A stretch of 64,000 nt of DNA from Minicystis rosea. Lineage in GTDB: Bacteria; Myxococcota_A; Polyangia; Polyangiales; Polyangiaceae. The position numbers were made by a program, and so were the translations under genes. The DNA lies in the NCBI GenBank assembly GCA_001931535.1, contig CP016211.1, positions 9,718,377-9,782,376 of the forward strand, written 5' to 3'. Positions 39,301 to 47,401 of the stretch are shown here, one piece after another (within the stretch, counting starts at the first letter, position 1; each line of letters opens with the position of its first letter). The notes beneath the pieces were generated by a model. That model made no database searches and was not told the DNA's origin. It saw only the letters and a program-made list of their open reading frames with translations.

Positions 39301-39483
39301 GCGGGCCCAGACGAGACCGACATAGAGCGCGGGGAGCGCGCCCACGATCATGCCTGCGAGCAACACCGGACGGCGCGCGAGCCCGACGCGCGCAACGGCG
39401 ATGCGCACGAGCCACGCGAACGCGAGGAGGCCCACGACGAGCGCGACGATCGGCAGGTGGCGGAGGACGGGCGCCGGGATCAT
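36373..39483 (-). CDS. Membrane protein with two von Willebrand A domains and a glutamine-amidotransferase-like segment
   Basis: A 1036-residue membrane protein. Three N-terminal TM segments (about 9-28, 42-60, 74-90), then a first VWA domain with MIDAS sequence DRSRS (in ILVAVDRSRSIDL), an Ig-like stretch, a class I amidotransferase-like Rossmann segment (YDVVVLSDIRASDLSPGQIDALASYVRDLGGGLVLMGGDRSMGPGGF) that lacks the catalytic Cys, and a second VWA with DISGS. A TM segment near 905-925 and a Pro/Thr-rich tail end it. Similar proteins occur in MoxR/DUF58 clusters and are thought to assist membrane or envelope complex assembly. Its start overlaps the stop of the next upstream gene (ATGA). Confidence 0.85.
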   Translation of the reverse strand: MIPAPVLRHLPIVALVVGLLAFAWLVRIAVARVGLARRPVLLAGMIVGALPALYVGLVWARVVSDVYLRLARPWVALLALGATSFIAWRLASRRPLAGPWRIRLGDLLTMAAAIAAALSAAGPAIGRPLDRMSILVAVDRSRSIDLVPNAEQRIRQELAVAELSMREDDRIGVVAFAADAATEDPPRPRSDLAAPQRVAVGRDGTDLSSALRRALAEVPPDSAARIVLLTDGVATRGDTMSAAAAAVAADIPVDVVPLEQRAVPDVRVVALRAPARADEGEAMDLRLVTSSPAPADIEVRLRRDGQLVARARASIAAGEDVLRLRETAPGAGLHRYDVEISALDPKLDESPEDNSGSAFVRVRGQAAALVLEGDTGKGAFIARSLEQGAFRVDQSNATGVPADLGGLAGYDVVVLSDIRASDLSPGQIDALASYVRDLGGGLVLMGGDRSMGPGGFARTPLEEVSPVSFDLKQERRRASLAEVIGIDISGSMGAKAGGYTKLELANEAAARSAALLGAGDMLGVEHVDTSVKWSVPLGPITDKDAVDKAIRSVGVGGGGIFVDITLDAGYAALEKATVNLKHMLLFADGSDAERMTGCRAKVETALRRGITTSVVALGNGSDVPELELLSRLGNGRFYLIEDATRLPAVFAQETILASRSAIVEKTFRVDRGVPSSATAGIAFEEAPPLKGYVVTIPKGRASVHLRGLDGDPILATWSAGVGRAAAFTSDLKDRWGAAWTTWPGAARMIAQTARDVARKGEDGRVRLEADASGGELHVRATVVGDDGRAQSFRRLQVHVAGPDGFAREMALEATGAGAYAATLPLSRPGTYIAVARDEMTGDAVGTTGAVLTAGEELRPTGSDLALLGRIVELTGGKKRDTLAGIFADRASRRFSYKDATSILVLLAAFGLLLAVAARRLALPDALIAFASRLGAALRPARPAPATSANASADTIGALLEARDRSARARDVAPPAAARATTPPSTTTTTIAPIAQNPAAPPARPPRGAPQAPVDQASGRPLTAAEILLARRKGKGP

Positions 39484-41489
39484 GCGCGCTTCCTCTCCGG
39501 CATGCGCGGGCGGATGGCGGAAGGCGCGGCCACGGGCGAAGCCGCGCGCGGATCACGCGTCAGCCACCAGACGTCGAAGACCACGAGCCCGAGCGCTATC
39601 AGCGCGAGCACCCACGTCCACTCGTTGTGCGCATCGGGTTGCGTCGCGGCGGACACCGTCACGTTGCCGGCCTCCACCGCGAGCGGCCGCGGCGTGAGAT
39701 CGCTCTCGGCCGCGCTCGTGAGGTTCGCCGGCACCAGTGTCGATCCGGCCTGCGGCCCTTGCCACGACAAGAGGTAGAAGCCGGCGCGCGCGATCTCCGG
39801 GATCACCGCGAGACCGCTGCGCTGCGAGACCTCGACCTTCTCGCCTGCGGGGCCCGACGCTTCGAGGTGCGTCGCCGTCGCCGGCACGGTGATGCGCATC
39901 GGCTCGCCCGCGCGCGCCGGGCCGGTGATCCCGCGGGCGCGGTGCGCGCGCGCCTGCTCCAAGAGGTTGCGCACGAACAGCACGAAGCTCGCCTTGAGCG
40001 GCCAGTCGCTGTCGCCGACGTCGAAGCCCACCAGCGTGCCCGAGCGCGTGCTCGTGGAGATGTCGGTGACGATCGTGCCTTGCCGCGCGTTCACGAGCCG
40101 CTGCGACGCGCCCTCGGGCTCGAGCAGGTTGGCGCGCGACACGTGCACGCCGTCGAGCGTGAGGAAGCGCAGGCGCGGATCGGCGTTCTCCCACGACGTG
40201 AGCTCCGGTCGATCGACGGCCGCGCCCACCAACGTGCCCGCGCACCTCCCCGGCGGAGGATGAACGATGAGCAGATCACCGCCCGGAAGCGCGGGCGGGC
40301 ACGCGCCGTCGACGACCACCAAGGTCTCGAGATCGAGCTTCTCGCCGAGGAGCTCGGCCACGGTGCCGCTCCGCAGATCGACCATCGGATCGGCCGCGAC
40401 GGCGCGCTCGATCCAAGGCGACGCGCCGGCGAGGTACACCGGCAGCTTGTCGCCGGCAGGGACGCGCGCGTACGCCACGTCGTCGACCGGCATGGCGTCG
40501 TGCGGCGAGATCTCGAAGACGAGGCCCTTGCGGTAATCGCCGGGCGTCGGATGGAAATCGAGCTGCACCGCGCGGCGCTCGCCCGGCTGCACCAGCTCGC
40601 GCCGCGACGCGAGCACGTCGGTGGAGCCGGCGAGGTGCATCGTGATGTAGAGCGGCCGCGGCGCCTTCCCGTAGTTCTGCACCACGAGGAAGCCCTGCAC
40701 CTGCTCCGTGCCCTTCGCCGGATCGGTGCCCGCGCGGACGTCGACGCGCACGATGGCCGTGTTGTCCGCGGGCGCGCCCACCTTGATCACTTCGACGGGC
40801 AGCGCTGCGCCGGAGAGCGCGCCCGGCCGCGCCAGGTTGCCGTCGGTGATCACCATCACCCGGCGCGATCCGCCGAGCTGCCGCAAGCGATCGACGGCGA
40901 GCGCCACGGCGGCCCCGAGATCGCCTTCCACGTCGCGGGCCGTCACGCGATCGACGGCCGCCGCGAGCCGCACGGTGTCGCGATCGATGGGCGCGAGCAG
41001 GCGCGCATCGTGGCCGGCCTCGAGCACCAGCGCGTCGCTCCCCGGCGCGAGCGAAGCGAGGATGTCCTTGGCCGCGCGCTTGGCCAGATCGAGGCGCGTC
41101 TCCGTGCCCTCCGCCGTCCCATCCGCGCGCGCCGACATCGACGCGCTCACGTCGAGGATGATGGCCACGTGATCGCCGCTGATCTCGCGCCCCCGTGTCG
41201 CCGGCCGCGCCAACGCGAGCGCGAGCAGCACCAGCGCCGCCGCCTGCACGAAGAGCGGAACCTGCGCGATGAGGCGCTTGAACGGCGCCTTCGCCATCAG
41301 ATCCCGCTGCGCCGCGCCCCAGAGCCACGTGGAGGCGACGACGCGCCGCTTGCGCTTGATCTTGAGGATGTAGAGGACGATGAGCGGCGCCAGCAGCCCG
41401 AGCAGCCCGAGCCCCGCCGGCGCCAGCAGCTCGAGCACGGCCGACTTGGCCGACGCCGCGAAGAGGGGCGCGATCGGGATCGATCCCAT
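39480..41489 (-). CDS. BatA-like membrane protein with von Willebrand A domain
   Basis: A 669-residue protein beginning with two hydrophobic segments (LLAPAGLGLLGLLAPLIVLYIL, then VPLFVQAAALVLLALAL) around KIKRKRRVVASTWLW, the arrangement of the BatA/aerotolerance N-terminal domain. A VWA domain follows with MIDAS sequence DVSAS (HVAIILDVSASMS) and TDG in VMVITDGNL. The remainder is beta-rich, with a final TM segment (WVLALIALGLVVFDVWWL). Start chosen at ATG 41489, one nt after the DUF58 stop. Part of a DUF58-VWA-VWA operon. Confidence 0.85.
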   Translation of the reverse strand: MGSIPIAPLFAASAKSAVLELLAPAGLGLLGLLAPLIVLYILKIKRKRRVVASTWLWGAAQRDLMAKAPFKRLIAQVPLFVQAAALVLLALALARPATRGREISGDHVAIILDVSASMSARADGTAEGTETRLDLAKRAAKDILASLAPGSDALVLEAGHDARLLAPIDRDTVRLAAAVDRVTARDVEGDLGAAVALAVDRLRQLGGSRRVMVITDGNLARPGALSGAALPVEVIKVGAPADNTAIVRVDVRAGTDPAKGTEQVQGFLVVQNYGKAPRPLYITMHLAGSTDVLASRRELVQPGERRAVQLDFHPTPGDYRKGLVFEISPHDAMPVDDVAYARVPAGDKLPVYLAGASPWIERAVAADPMVDLRSGTVAELLGEKLDLETLVVVDGACPPALPGGDLLIVHPPPGRCAGTLVGAAVDRPELTSWENADPRLRFLTLDGVHVSRANLLEPEGASQRLVNARQGTIVTDISTSTRSGTLVGFDVGDSDWPLKASFVLFVRNLLEQARAHRARGITGPARAGEPMRITVPATATHLEASGPAGEKVEVSQRSGLAVIPEIARAGFYLLSWQGPQAGSTLVPANLTSAAESDLTPRPLAVEAGNVTVSAATQPDAHNEWTWVLALIALGLVVFDVWWLTRDPRAASPVAAPSAIRPRMPERKRA

Positions 41490-41490
41490 G

Positions 41491-42375
41491 TCAGTCGACG
41501 CTCCTCGCCACGAGCCGCCGCACCGCGCCTTCGAGCGGCTCGTCGGTCCGCACCCGCACGTATGCGGCACGGTGCCTCCGCGCAAATGCCCGCAGCTCTT
41601 CGCAGAGGCCGGCGAAGCGAAGCACGTACGCCTCGATGGCGGCGGCATCCATCGTCACCTCGACGAGCGCACCGGTCTCCGCATCTTCGAGCGCGAAATC
41701 ACCCTCCCAATCGGGCTCGATCTCATCAGGCGCGACCACCTGCGCGAGCACCACGTCGTGCCCCGCGGCCACCGCGCGGCCGAGCGCCGCGGTGACGGGC
41801 CCCGGATCGAAGAAATCGGAGACCACCACCAGCATCCCCGGCCGATGGCTCTTCTGCACCACGGTGTCGACGGCCTTGCCGAGATCGGTCCCGCCGTCGA
41901 CGGTGACGCCCTCGAACGCACGCAGGAGCGCGGGCACGCCGCCGCGACCGCGCACCGGCGCATGCTCGCGCGCGATGCCGCGCCCCGCGACGAAGAGCTG
42001 CGCCCGCTCCGATCGCGCGAGCGCCATGTACCCGATCGCGGCCCCGATGCGGCGCGCGACGTCGATCTTCGGCGGCGCGCCGTAGCCGAGCGACGCCGAC
42101 GCGTCGCAGACGATGCGCGCGACCACGTCCTCTTCGGCGCGGAACGTCTTGATCACCGGCTCGCCGGTGCGCGCGTACGCGGCCCAGTCGATGCGACGCA
42201 TGTCGTCGCCGGGCGCGTAGGGGCGGTGCTCTTGAAACTCCGCCGACCCGCCGCGACGCCGGGCCAGGTGCTCGCCGCCGCCGCCGGAACGCGCCCGGAT
42301 CTCCAAACGGCGGCGCAGCACCTCGAGCTCGCGCACGAAGTCGGGGCCGAGGAGCGGGGCAGCGGCAGCAGTCAT
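41491..42375 (-). CDS. DUF58 protein
   Basis: A 294-residue DUF58 protein: EFQEHRPYAPGDDMRRIDWAAYARTGEPVIKTFRAEEDVVARIVCDASASLGYG is the family signature, with a degenerate VWA-like fold (DASAS, VVVSDFFDPG). DUF58 proteins are normally encoded between a MoxR AAA+ ATPase and VWA proteins; the VWA genes follow here but no MoxR gene is nearby. The ATG at 42375 is preferred over 42510. A TACCGT box lies 13 nt upstream, so this may be an internal promoter of the longer run from 45695. Confidence 0.92.
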   Translation of the reverse strand: MTAAAAPLLGPDFVRELEVLRRRLEIRARSGGGGEHLARRRGGSAEFQEHRPYAPGDDMRRIDWAAYARTGEPVIKTFRAEEDVVARIVCDASASLGYGAPPKIDVARRIGAAIGYMALARSERAQLFVAGRGIAREHAPVRGRGGVPALLRAFEGVTVDGGTDLGKAVDTVVQKSHRPGMLVVVSDFFDPGPVTAALGRAVAAGHDVVLAQVVAPDEIEPDWEGDFALEDAETGALVEVTMDAAAIEAYVLRFAGLCEELRAFARRHRAAYVRVRTDEPLEGAVRRLVARSVD

Positions 42376-42388
42376 CCGTCGGCCGGAT

Positions 42389-42394
42389 ACGGTA
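42389..42394 (-). promoter_or_regulatory. Putative -10 box TACCGT before the DUF58 gene
   Basis: TACCGT on the minus strand, 13 nt before the ATG at 42375, in the 43-nt gap after the Cys-rich gene. Confidence 0.35.
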
Positions 42395-42418
42395 GCCGAT
42401 TTCCGGGCGACGGCGCGC

Positions 42419-43159
42419 TCAGCGCAACGTCTTCGGGGCCATGAAGATCCGATCTCGCTCGTCCACCCAGAACACGTGCGTCGCGTTGACCGCCAGATCG
42501 CGGATGGCATACGGATGCGTGACCACCGTCACCACCTCGCCCCCGCTTTTCGGCGCGCGCCGCACCGCCGCGCCGCCGCCGGGCGCCGCCTCCGCCGTGT
42601 AGATCACCTCGCCGTCGACGAGCCGCACGGAGCCCGCCGCGCGCTCCGCGGTCGAGGCCGGCGGTGACGCATCCGACGTCAGCACCGAGGCTTCGCTTCC
42701 ATCGAGCGGGTACCGCACCACGCTCTCGCCGAACGCGTACACCGCGCTCGCGTCCGCCGCGATCTTCTTGCCGTTGCCCATGCGCCGCGCCACGCAGCTC
42801 CCCGCGGCGCAGCGCGCGCCGCCGCAGCTCCGCACGCAGCTCCCGCAGTGGGCGCGATCGCTCTTCAAGTCGACCTCGCACCCATTGCCCGGATGGCCAT
42901 CGCAGTCGGCGTGATCGGCCTCGCAGGCGAGCACGCAGCGCCCCTCGATGCACGCGGCCGAGGCGTGCACCGCCGCGCAGCGCACGCCGCATGCGCCGCA
43001 GCTCTCCACCGAATCGAGGCGCGTGAAGGCGCCGTCGCAGCGCGCGATCGGCGCGGCCCGCACCAGCGCGCGCGCGATCAGGACCACCGCGATCAGCAGG
43101 AAAAACCGCGCGAACACGCCGCGCACGGCGCGCTTCAAGAGCTCGACGGATGACGTCAT
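42419..43159 (-). CDS. Membrane-anchored Cys-rich protein
   Basis: A 246-residue protein with one N-terminal TM segment (FFLLIAVVLIARALV), so probably anchored with the rest outside. Residues about 40-125 are a Cys-rich module: CGACGVRCAAVHASAACIEGRCVLACEADHADCDG and GNGCEVDLKSDRAHCGSCVRSCGGARCAAGSC, a pattern widespread in myxobacterial surface proteins. The C-terminal half looks like a short beta-propeller fragment (VYAFGESVVRYPLDGSE, VIYTAEAAPGGGAAVRRAPKSGGE, HVFWVDERDRIFMAP). Function unknown. It starts 22 nt after the DUF2169 stop. Confidence 0.75.
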   Translation of the reverse strand: MTSSVELLKRAVRGVFARFFLLIAVVLIARALVRAAPIARCDGAFTRLDSVESCGACGVRCAAVHASAACIEGRCVLACEADHADCDGHPGNGCEVDLKSDRAHCGSCVRSCGGARCAAGSCVARRMGNGKKIAADASAVYAFGESVVRYPLDGSEASVLTSDASPPASTAERAAGSVRLVDGEVIYTAEAAPGGGAAVRRAPKSGGEVVTVVTHPYAIRDLAVNATHVFWVDERDRIFMAPKTLR

Positions 43160-43181
43160 ATGCGCTCGCCCCCCGCGAGCC

Positions 43182-45695
43182 TCACGCCTCCCGCGCCGCG
43201 TCGATCGCGTTCCGCGTCGCTTTGCCGAGCTCCGGATCGGTCGACGTGCGCGCGAGCCACACCCGTTGTAGCCGCAGCAGCGCGCCTCGCGGCAAGCTCA
43301 GCGCGGCGAGCGCTTCATCCGCCGCCCCGCGCTCCATCGCGACCACGAGGCGCGCGTACTCCTCGACCCGGATCGGCCCCCGCTCCTTCTCGAGCTGGGC
43401 CACGTAGGCGGCGTCGTAGTCCTTGAGAGGCGTCGTGCGCCCGCGCCCGGCTTGGGCGCGCACGTGCTCGGTCCAATGCCGATCGAGCTTTTGCCACACG
43501 TCCGGCGCGAGATCCTGCTCCTCGAGGATCCGATCGATCTCTTTCTTCGTGCGCGCGATCGAGGCCGCGATCGCCGCGCATCGCTCCAGCGTGAAGTGCT
43601 CGAGCGGCAGCTCGGGCTCCTTCGGCAGCGGCGGCGTCGCCTCCTCCTCCGGCGATGCGGGCGCCGTTTCCCCCGGCGCGCCCGCTTCACCTTCGGGCGC
43701 TGCGGGCGCCACCATCTCCGGCGTGGCCAGCGGCCCGATCATCGGCGGCGGCGCCGGCGGCTCGACCCGCGCGGGCTCGGGCACCGCGGGCGCCGTCGTC
43801 GCTGGCAGTGGCGGCGCCGGCGGGCGCGCGTCGGCGTCGAGCGCGCGCCACGGCGTCGCCGACGTGGGCGGCGCGATCGGCACAGCTCCCATCCCACCGA
43901 GCGCCATTCCCCCGAGCGCCACCGGCGCAGACGCAGGCACGATCGGCACCGGCGCGGGCGCAGGCGGCGGCGTCGCCGAGGCCATGAACGAAGGCGCCAC
44001 CGACGGCGCCGGCGCTGGCACCGGCGGCGGCGTCGCCGGCGCCATGAACGAGGGCGCAGAAGGCGCAGGCGCGATCGGCACCGGCGCAGGCGCCATGAAC
44101 ACCGGCGCGGAAGGCGCAGGCGCGATCGGCATCGGCGCGGGCGCAGGTGGAGGCGCCATGAACACCGGCGCTGCCGGCGGCACGATCGGAGGAGGCGGCG
44201 CCACGAACGGCGTCGCCGGTGGAACGAACGGCTTTGCCGCCGGCACGAACGGCGTCACCGCCACGGGCGCCGCCGCATCCCACGGAGGCAGCACCATGTC
44301 CGCGGGAAGCTCCGTGTGCGTCTCTTCGTCGTCGTCCGTCGCGCGCGCCGAGGCCGCATTCGAGCTCGCGAAGGGCAGCGCCGGCGATCGCGCGAGCCCC
44401 GTTTGCTCGTCGTTCTGCGTATCGGTCAGCGTCGGCGCCGGCCTCGGCCCTTGGGCCTTCGCCTCGATCGCCACGGGCGCGGGCGGCTTCTGCCCGAGGA
44501 TCGTCCCCGCCAGCGGGCTGCGTCCGACCCGGAACGGCAGCGCCGGCATCGCGTCTCCGAGCGGCGCATCCATGGTCCGGTCCACCGCCTGCGGGATCGT
44601 CGGAACCGCCGGCCAATTCGGCCTCGATCCACCCTTCACGAACGGCAGCTCCGGCGCCTTCGTCACCGGCCCATCCATCGTCATCACCGGCACGCGGGAG
44701 CGCCGCCCCGTCTCATCGGGCCGGCCGCCGCTGCGCCCCGTCGTCACCACCACGCGCCCCATGCGCCGCGGATCGTCCATGGGGATCTGCACCCGCCACG
44801 TCAGCGTGCAGGTGCCGCGATCGGTGTCGATGAGCAGCGTATCGCAGCGCATCCCCAGCTCTTCGGCGGCCGCGCCGCTCCACTCCACCTGCGCGCGCGG
44901 CGTCGCGCTCGCCAAGTTCGTCACGAGGCGAGCGTGCTCCGGATGCAGGTTTTCCAGCACGATCCGCTCGTTCGGACGAATGACGTCGAGCTGCTGATCG
45001 TTCGGCGCGGCGTTGAAGAACCCGGGATCGAGATCGGGCGGCAGCGGCCGCGCGTTCCACCGCCGGAAATCCCAGCCCACGAGGCTCTGATGCAGCTTCG
45101 CCTGCCGCGGCGGCCACGAGGGCGCGATCGGCCCGAACCCGATGGGCTCGATGAAATCGTCGACCGTCGTGACGTGCTTCCCCGCCGGCTGCAGGTTCGG
45201 CAGCGCCAGCATCCCGTACACGTCGCGCGGCCCCTCGGCGCGCACGCCCACCGGGTTCGCCGTGTCCGGCCCGCCCGCGGCGCGCTCCCAGCGCAGCGGC
45301 ATCTTCGTGAAGCGCGAGCCCTCGCGGAGCTGCCCATCGAGCGAGAACGCCCGCTCCGCGAACACCTCGATGCTCTTGTCGACCTCGCCCACGAGGATGC
45401 GCGCCACCAGCGAGCGCACCGGCTGCTTCCCCGGCGCGAACGCGTGACCCACCAAGATCACGTCGGCGCGTCGCTTGAAGGGCGCCACGTCGCTCGGCGC
45501 GTGCAGGCTGCGGCGCTCGTCGTCGTCCCAATACTCGTCGTGCTCCGTGGGCTCGTCCTGCTCGGGCGCGAGCGGGGATTCGGCCGGACGAAGCTCATAC
45601 GTGGCCTTCGCCACGACCGTGAGCGTGAGCGCACCGGTCGCGGTCTTCCACAGCACCGAGCCCACGCGCAGCGGGCAGACCGAGACGACATCCAT
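43182..45695 (-). CDS. DUF2169 protein with long Pro/Ala-rich linker
   Basis: An 837-residue protein. Residues 1 to about 340 are DUF2169 (SVLWKTATGALTLTVVAKATYELRP ... VGWDFRRWNARPLPPDLDPGFFNAAPNDQQLD ... TLLIDTDRGTCTLTWR). Elsewhere this domain marks adaptor proteins encoded with type VI secretion effectors. Residues about 460-680 are a repetitive Pro/Ala linker with recurring PIAPAPSAP and FMAPA motifs, and the last 150 residues a helical domain (LERCAAIAASIARTKKEIDRILEEQ). No other T6SS gene is in the window, so a T6SS role is uncertain. Head of a five-gene minus-strand run with gaps of 22, 43, 1 and -4 nt. Confidence 0.82.
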   Translation of the reverse strand: MDVVSVCPLRVGSVLWKTATGALTLTVVAKATYELRPAESPLAPEQDEPTEHDEYWDDDERRSLHAPSDVAPFKRRADVILVGHAFAPGKQPVRSLVARILVGEVDKSIEVFAERAFSLDGQLREGSRFTKMPLRWERAAGGPDTANPVGVRAEGPRDVYGMLALPNLQPAGKHVTTVDDFIEPIGFGPIAPSWPPRQAKLHQSLVGWDFRRWNARPLPPDLDPGFFNAAPNDQQLDVIRPNERIVLENLHPEHARLVTNLASATPRAQVEWSGAAAEELGMRCDTLLIDTDRGTCTLTWRVQIPMDDPRRMGRVVVTTGRSGGRPDETGRRSRVPVMTMDGPVTKAPELPFVKGGSRPNWPAVPTIPQAVDRTMDAPLGDAMPALPFRVGRSPLAGTILGQKPPAPVAIEAKAQGPRPAPTLTDTQNDEQTGLARSPALPFASSNAASARATDDDEETHTELPADMVLPPWDAAAPVAVTPFVPAAKPFVPPATPFVAPPPPIVPPAAPVFMAPPPAPAPMPIAPAPSAPVFMAPAPVPIAPAPSAPSFMAPATPPPVPAPAPSVAPSFMASATPPPAPAPVPIVPASAPVALGGMALGGMGAVPIAPPTSATPWRALDADARPPAPPLPATTAPAVPEPARVEPPAPPPMIGPLATPEMVAPAAPEGEAGAPGETAPASPEEEATPPLPKEPELPLEHFTLERCAAIAASIARTKKEIDRILEEQDLAPDVWQKLDRHWTEHVRAQAGRGRTTPLKDYDAAYVAQLEKERGPIRVEEYARLVVAMERGAADEALAALSLPRGALLRLQRVWLARTSTDPELGKATRNAIDAAREA

Positions 45696-45702
45696 CGGGC
45701 GC

Positions 45703-45708
45703 AGGGTA
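45703..45708 (-). promoter_or_regulatory. Putative -10 box TACCCT of the DUF2169 run
   Basis: TACCCT on the minus strand, 7 nt before the ATG at 45695. It overlaps a GGTACC palindrome (45705-45710) whose plus-strand reading, TACCGC, lies 9 nt before the divergent GTG at 45722. Confidence 0.45.
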
Positions 45709-45721
45709 CCGCGGCGCGTAC

Positions 45722-46927
45722 GTGAGCGACATAATCTCGCACGCGCCCCATCCCAGCCTCTTGACGCCGCTCGGGGACCGGAGGTTCGTTCGGGGAGTCG
45801 TGAGCGAAAGCCCCCTCGAAGAGCTCCTCTCCATCGTGCAGCGCGATCTCGCTGCCGAAACGGTGCACGTCATCGATGCCGGCGCCGAGCCGCCCCTCGA
45901 TGAAGCGAGCCTGCTCCGCGATCTCCCCGGCGGACGGCGCCTCGTCGTGACCTGGACCGCGCCGCCCATCGATCTCGAAGCCCGCAGCCGGCGCCTCGAC
46001 ATGCTCGTCACCGCCTTCGGTGAAACCCTCGAATCCGAGGGCCGGGCGCGCGCCTCGCGCCCGCCGCCGGCGCTCTCCCTCCAGGAAGAGCTCGCCGCCC
46101 TCGCGCAGCGGGCGAGCGCCGTCGAGGCCGTGATCATCGATGCCTTCTCGCCCGTCGTCTGGGGCTCGGTCGGCCCGCTCGCCGATCATGCCGCGCGCAT
46201 CGCCGAGCGCCTCCCCGCGTTGCGCGGCGGCCTCCACGCCGTCGACGCCGACGACCTCGCGCTCGCCGCCTCCTTCGGCCTCGCCTCGGCGCAGGGCCTA
46301 CGCGTCGACCCGAGCGCCGCGCGCCTCGTCCCGCGGGCCATCTGCGTGCGCCACCAGCTCCTGCCCATCAGCCGCAGCGGGGACGAGCTCGTCGTCGCCA
46401 TGGTCGATCCGCGCGACGCCGACGCCATCCGCGACGTCATCCTGATCACCGGCCTCCGCGTCGAGCCCGTCTTTTCCGGCGACGCCATGGCCGCCTTCTT
46501 CCGCCACCTCGACGATGACGACGACCCGCGCACCTACGACGAGGTCATGGCCCAAATCCCCGCCGCAGATCGCGCAGCCCGCGAGGAGATCGCTCGCGCC
46601 GCCCGCGACGATTGGGCCCGCACGCTGCTCGCTCGCCGCGCCATCGCCGCCGTCCGCGCCCTCCCCGAGGCCGATGGTCTGCACAAAGGCGGGCAGCTCC
46701 GGCACACGGTCGCCGGTGACGATCTCGGCTACGTCGCCCGCTCGTTCTCGTCGATTTACATCATCATCGTCGTCTTCTCGGCCCCCTTCGACGAGCTCCT
46801 CGTGAAGCGCGCCCTGTCGCACGCGATGCCCACCATCGAGCGCCTCGTGGCCGCCCTCCCCCCGCAAGATCCGCCGCCCAACACCCGCGGCGCCGTCGCC
46901 ATACGCGCTCCCCGCCGCCGCCGCTGA
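45722..46927 (+). CDS. MshEN (GspE N-terminal-type) domain protein without ATPase
   Basis: A 401-residue soluble protein starting with GTG. The clearest part, about residues 205-265, is a MshEN/T2SS-E N-terminal domain (RLVPRAICVRHQLLPISRSGDELVVAMVDPRDADAIRDVILITGLRVEPVFSGDAMAAFFRHL), the fold that binds c-di-GMP in some type II/IV pilus ATPases. No Walker motifs follow, so it is not a GspE/PilB enzyme. The flanks (about 20-140, and a C-terminal VFSAPFDELLVKRALSHAMPTIERLVAALPP) look like roadblock/LC7-type or other small-G-protein regulator folds (inference). Head to head with the DUF2169 gene, 26 bp between start codons. Confidence 0.75.
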   Translation: MSDIISHAPHPSLLTPLGDRRFVRGVVSESPLEELLSIVQRDLAAETVHVIDAGAEPPLDEASLLRDLPGGRRLVVTWTAPPIDLEARSRRLDMLVTAFGETLESEGRARASRPPPALSLQEELAALAQRASAVEAVIIDAFSPVVWGSVGPLADHAARIAERLPALRGGLHAVDADDLALAASFGLASAQGLRVDPSAARLVPRAICVRHQLLPISRSGDELVVAMVDPRDADAIRDVILITGLRVEPVFSGDAMAAFFRHLDDDDDPRTYDEVMAQIPAADRAAREEIARAARDDWARTLLARRAIAAVRALPEADGLHKGGQLRHTVAGDDLGYVARSFSSIYIIIVVFSAPFDELLVKRALSHAMPTIERLVAALPPQDPPPNTRGAVAIRAPRRRR

Positions 46928-47401
46928 AGGCCTTTTCGGCACGCACGCGCACGCACGCGCACGCACAGACCGACCCGCCGGCCTCGACCGGCGGTGTCGT
47001 CGCATGACGGCCATCTCGCGATCACCCGGTCTCGCCTCCCGAGAATGGCAATCACGGCAAAGCCCCCAGAGCCTCGCCGCCACCGGCCGCCCATCCGACA
47101 ATCACCCACACCAATCGATGGCTGATCGATCGATTCGAGGACGCGAGTCGCGCCCAAACGCATCTCGCGTCTTTCTCGATATCCATGTCTCGAAGCGCTC
47201 CGAGGCCTGAAATCGAGCCTCGGCGCAGCATGGATGACTTGCGATGGCCGTGTGGCCCAGCACCCATCCGGTACGTAGTACGGCTTCACAACGTAATCAT
47301 GCACGCATGGAAGATCAAATAACGACTCCGGCGGGCCAATTATTCTTTCACAGACCGACTCCCGCGCGTTAATCGTTATGTCGATTCACCGGAGGTACTC
47401 G
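46928..47401. other. Long non-coding upstream region
   Basis: 474 bp with no convincing gene. It begins with a short simple repeat of ACGCACGCGC (46941-46966). From about 47060 on it is clearly less G+C-rich than the surroundings, with AT-rich runs near 47285-47375, suggesting a promoter or transferred DNA ahead of the gene at 47402. Confidence 0.6.
47391..47395 (+). promoter_or_regulatory. Ribosome binding site GGAGG that decides a start
   Basis: GGAGG lies 6 nt before the ATG at 47402, one of the few textbook Shine-Dalgarno sequences in the window. It rules out the in-frame ATG at 47378. Confidence 0.75.

Noticed and set aside
43182..45695. Type VI secretion locus
   Set aside because: Only the DUF2169 domain points that way; no Tss, Hcp, VgrG or PAAR gene is in the window.
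47004..47210. 68-codon open frame upstream of the HEFAE lipoprotein gene
   Set aside because: No ribosome site, no domain, and composition unlike the genes here.
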